A stretch of 5,718 nucleotides of DNA. It comes from an uncultured bacterium. Lineage in GTDB: Bacteria; Planctomycetota; Phycisphaerae; Phycisphaerales; SM1A02. The position numbers and the translations under genes were made by a program. The stretch covers positions 1 through 5,718 of the forward strand of contig CAJACJ010000442.1 of the NCBI GenBank assembly GCA_903938205.1. Direction: 5' to 3'. Each line of letters begins with the position of its first letter. The first letter of the stretch is position 1. The notes beneath the pieces were generated by a model. It saw nothing but the letters and a program-made list of their open reading frames with translations, was not told the DNA's origin and ran no database searches. Shown here in pieces: positions 5,522-5,718 of the stretch.

Positions 5522-5718
5522 GCGCGTGCCTGTCACCAACAGCGTCACTCCACGATTCTTGCACAGTGTTTCTGTGTCGCCATCGCGCTTGCTACCGCCT
5601 GGGTGCACCAAACATTTCACACCAGCGTCAATCAATAAGCGCGGACCATCATCAAATGGAAAGAACGCGTCGCTTGCGGCGGTGACAACAATCGTGTTTG
5701 CATGCGCGATCGAGGCCT
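5507..5718 (-). CDS. purH: PurH C-terminus: AICAR formyltransferase/IMP cyclohydrolase (partial)
   Basis: The minus strand encodes the last 69 residues of a protein that continues past the right edge. It has no start in the window and ends at the TGA complementary to 5507-5509. The sequence runs ASIAHANTIVVTAASDAFFP, then FDDGPRLLIDAGVKCLVHPGGSKRD, and ends GTRHFRH. SDAFFPF, the PGGS turn and the terminal RHFRH are hallmarks of the formyltransferase domain of PurH. That enzyme performs the last two steps of de novo IMP synthesis in the cytoplasm: formylation of AICAR by 10-formyl-THF, then ring closure by the N-terminal domain. Full length is usually about 520 residues, so roughly one eighth is seen. 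The catalytic Lys-His region is outside the window. The gene converges on the MltA gene. HPGGSKRD and the LLIDAGVK segment differ from E. coli and fit my recollection of planctomycete-type sequences. Confidence 0.9.
   Translation of the reverse strand, partial: ASIAHANTIVVTAASDAFFPFDDGPRLLIDAGVKCLVHPGGSKRDGDTETLCKNRGVTLLVTGTRHFRH

Noticed and set aside
5370..5564. Minus-strand 64-codon open frame downstream of purH
   Set aside because: It overlaps the purH end in a different frame, has no ribosome site and no recognisable features.
5473..5685. Plus-strand 70-codon open frame near the right end
   Set aside because: It overlaps the purH C-terminus on the other strand, which is strongly recognisable. 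The plus-strand product has no family character.

Overview
The window looks like an ordinary chromosomal stretch from a Gram-negative-type bacterium. Planctomycetota, possibly the Phycisphaerae branch, is my best guess. This is an inference from recalled family features and not from a search. The TatA hinge and helix (FGRRLPEVARSFGKS) and the reading of the M16 protease around its HYLEH site resemble planctomycetal homologues. The PurH C-terminus (HPGGSKRD, ending RHFRH) does too. The presence of a Tat component, an MltA-type lipoprotein and a secreted M16 protease implies a cell envelope with a periplasm and peptidoglycan.

Layout from left to right. (1) Bases 1-239, minus strand: the broken 5' part of a DUF1275/YoaK-like membrane protein gene that runs off the left edge. 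It is open in one frame but has no start codon before the conserved core, so it looks like a decaying gene. (2) 318-3242, plus: a 974-residue secreted M16 zinc metalloprotease with an unusual 25-residue Gly/Arg-rich insertion. (3) 3266-3297: a strong hairpin between two convergent genes. (4) 3309-3382, minus: tRNA-Val(CAC). (5) 3502-3825, minus: tatA. (6) 3826-3869: a 44-bp divergent intergenic region with no Shine-Dalgarno on either side. (7) 3870-5237, plus: an MltA-type lytic transglycosylase lipoprotein, followed by a clear intrinsic terminator at 5267-5303. (8) 5507-5718, minus: the last 69 codons of purH, which has no start inside the window and runs off the right edge. I see no gene in 5304-5506 (about 200 bases) or in 3383-3501, apart from a possible tRNA promoter and a hairpin.

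The genes do not form one operon; they are mostly single units facing toward or away from each other. Their themes are envelope biology (M16 protease, TatA, MltA) and housekeeping (tRNA-Val, PurH). I found no CRISPR array, transposon, phage gene or clear novel system. The points most worth a second look are the RGG-type insertion in the protease, the broken DUF1275 gene, the SD-less divergent tatA/mltA promoter region, and the hairpin that encloses the purH stop codon.
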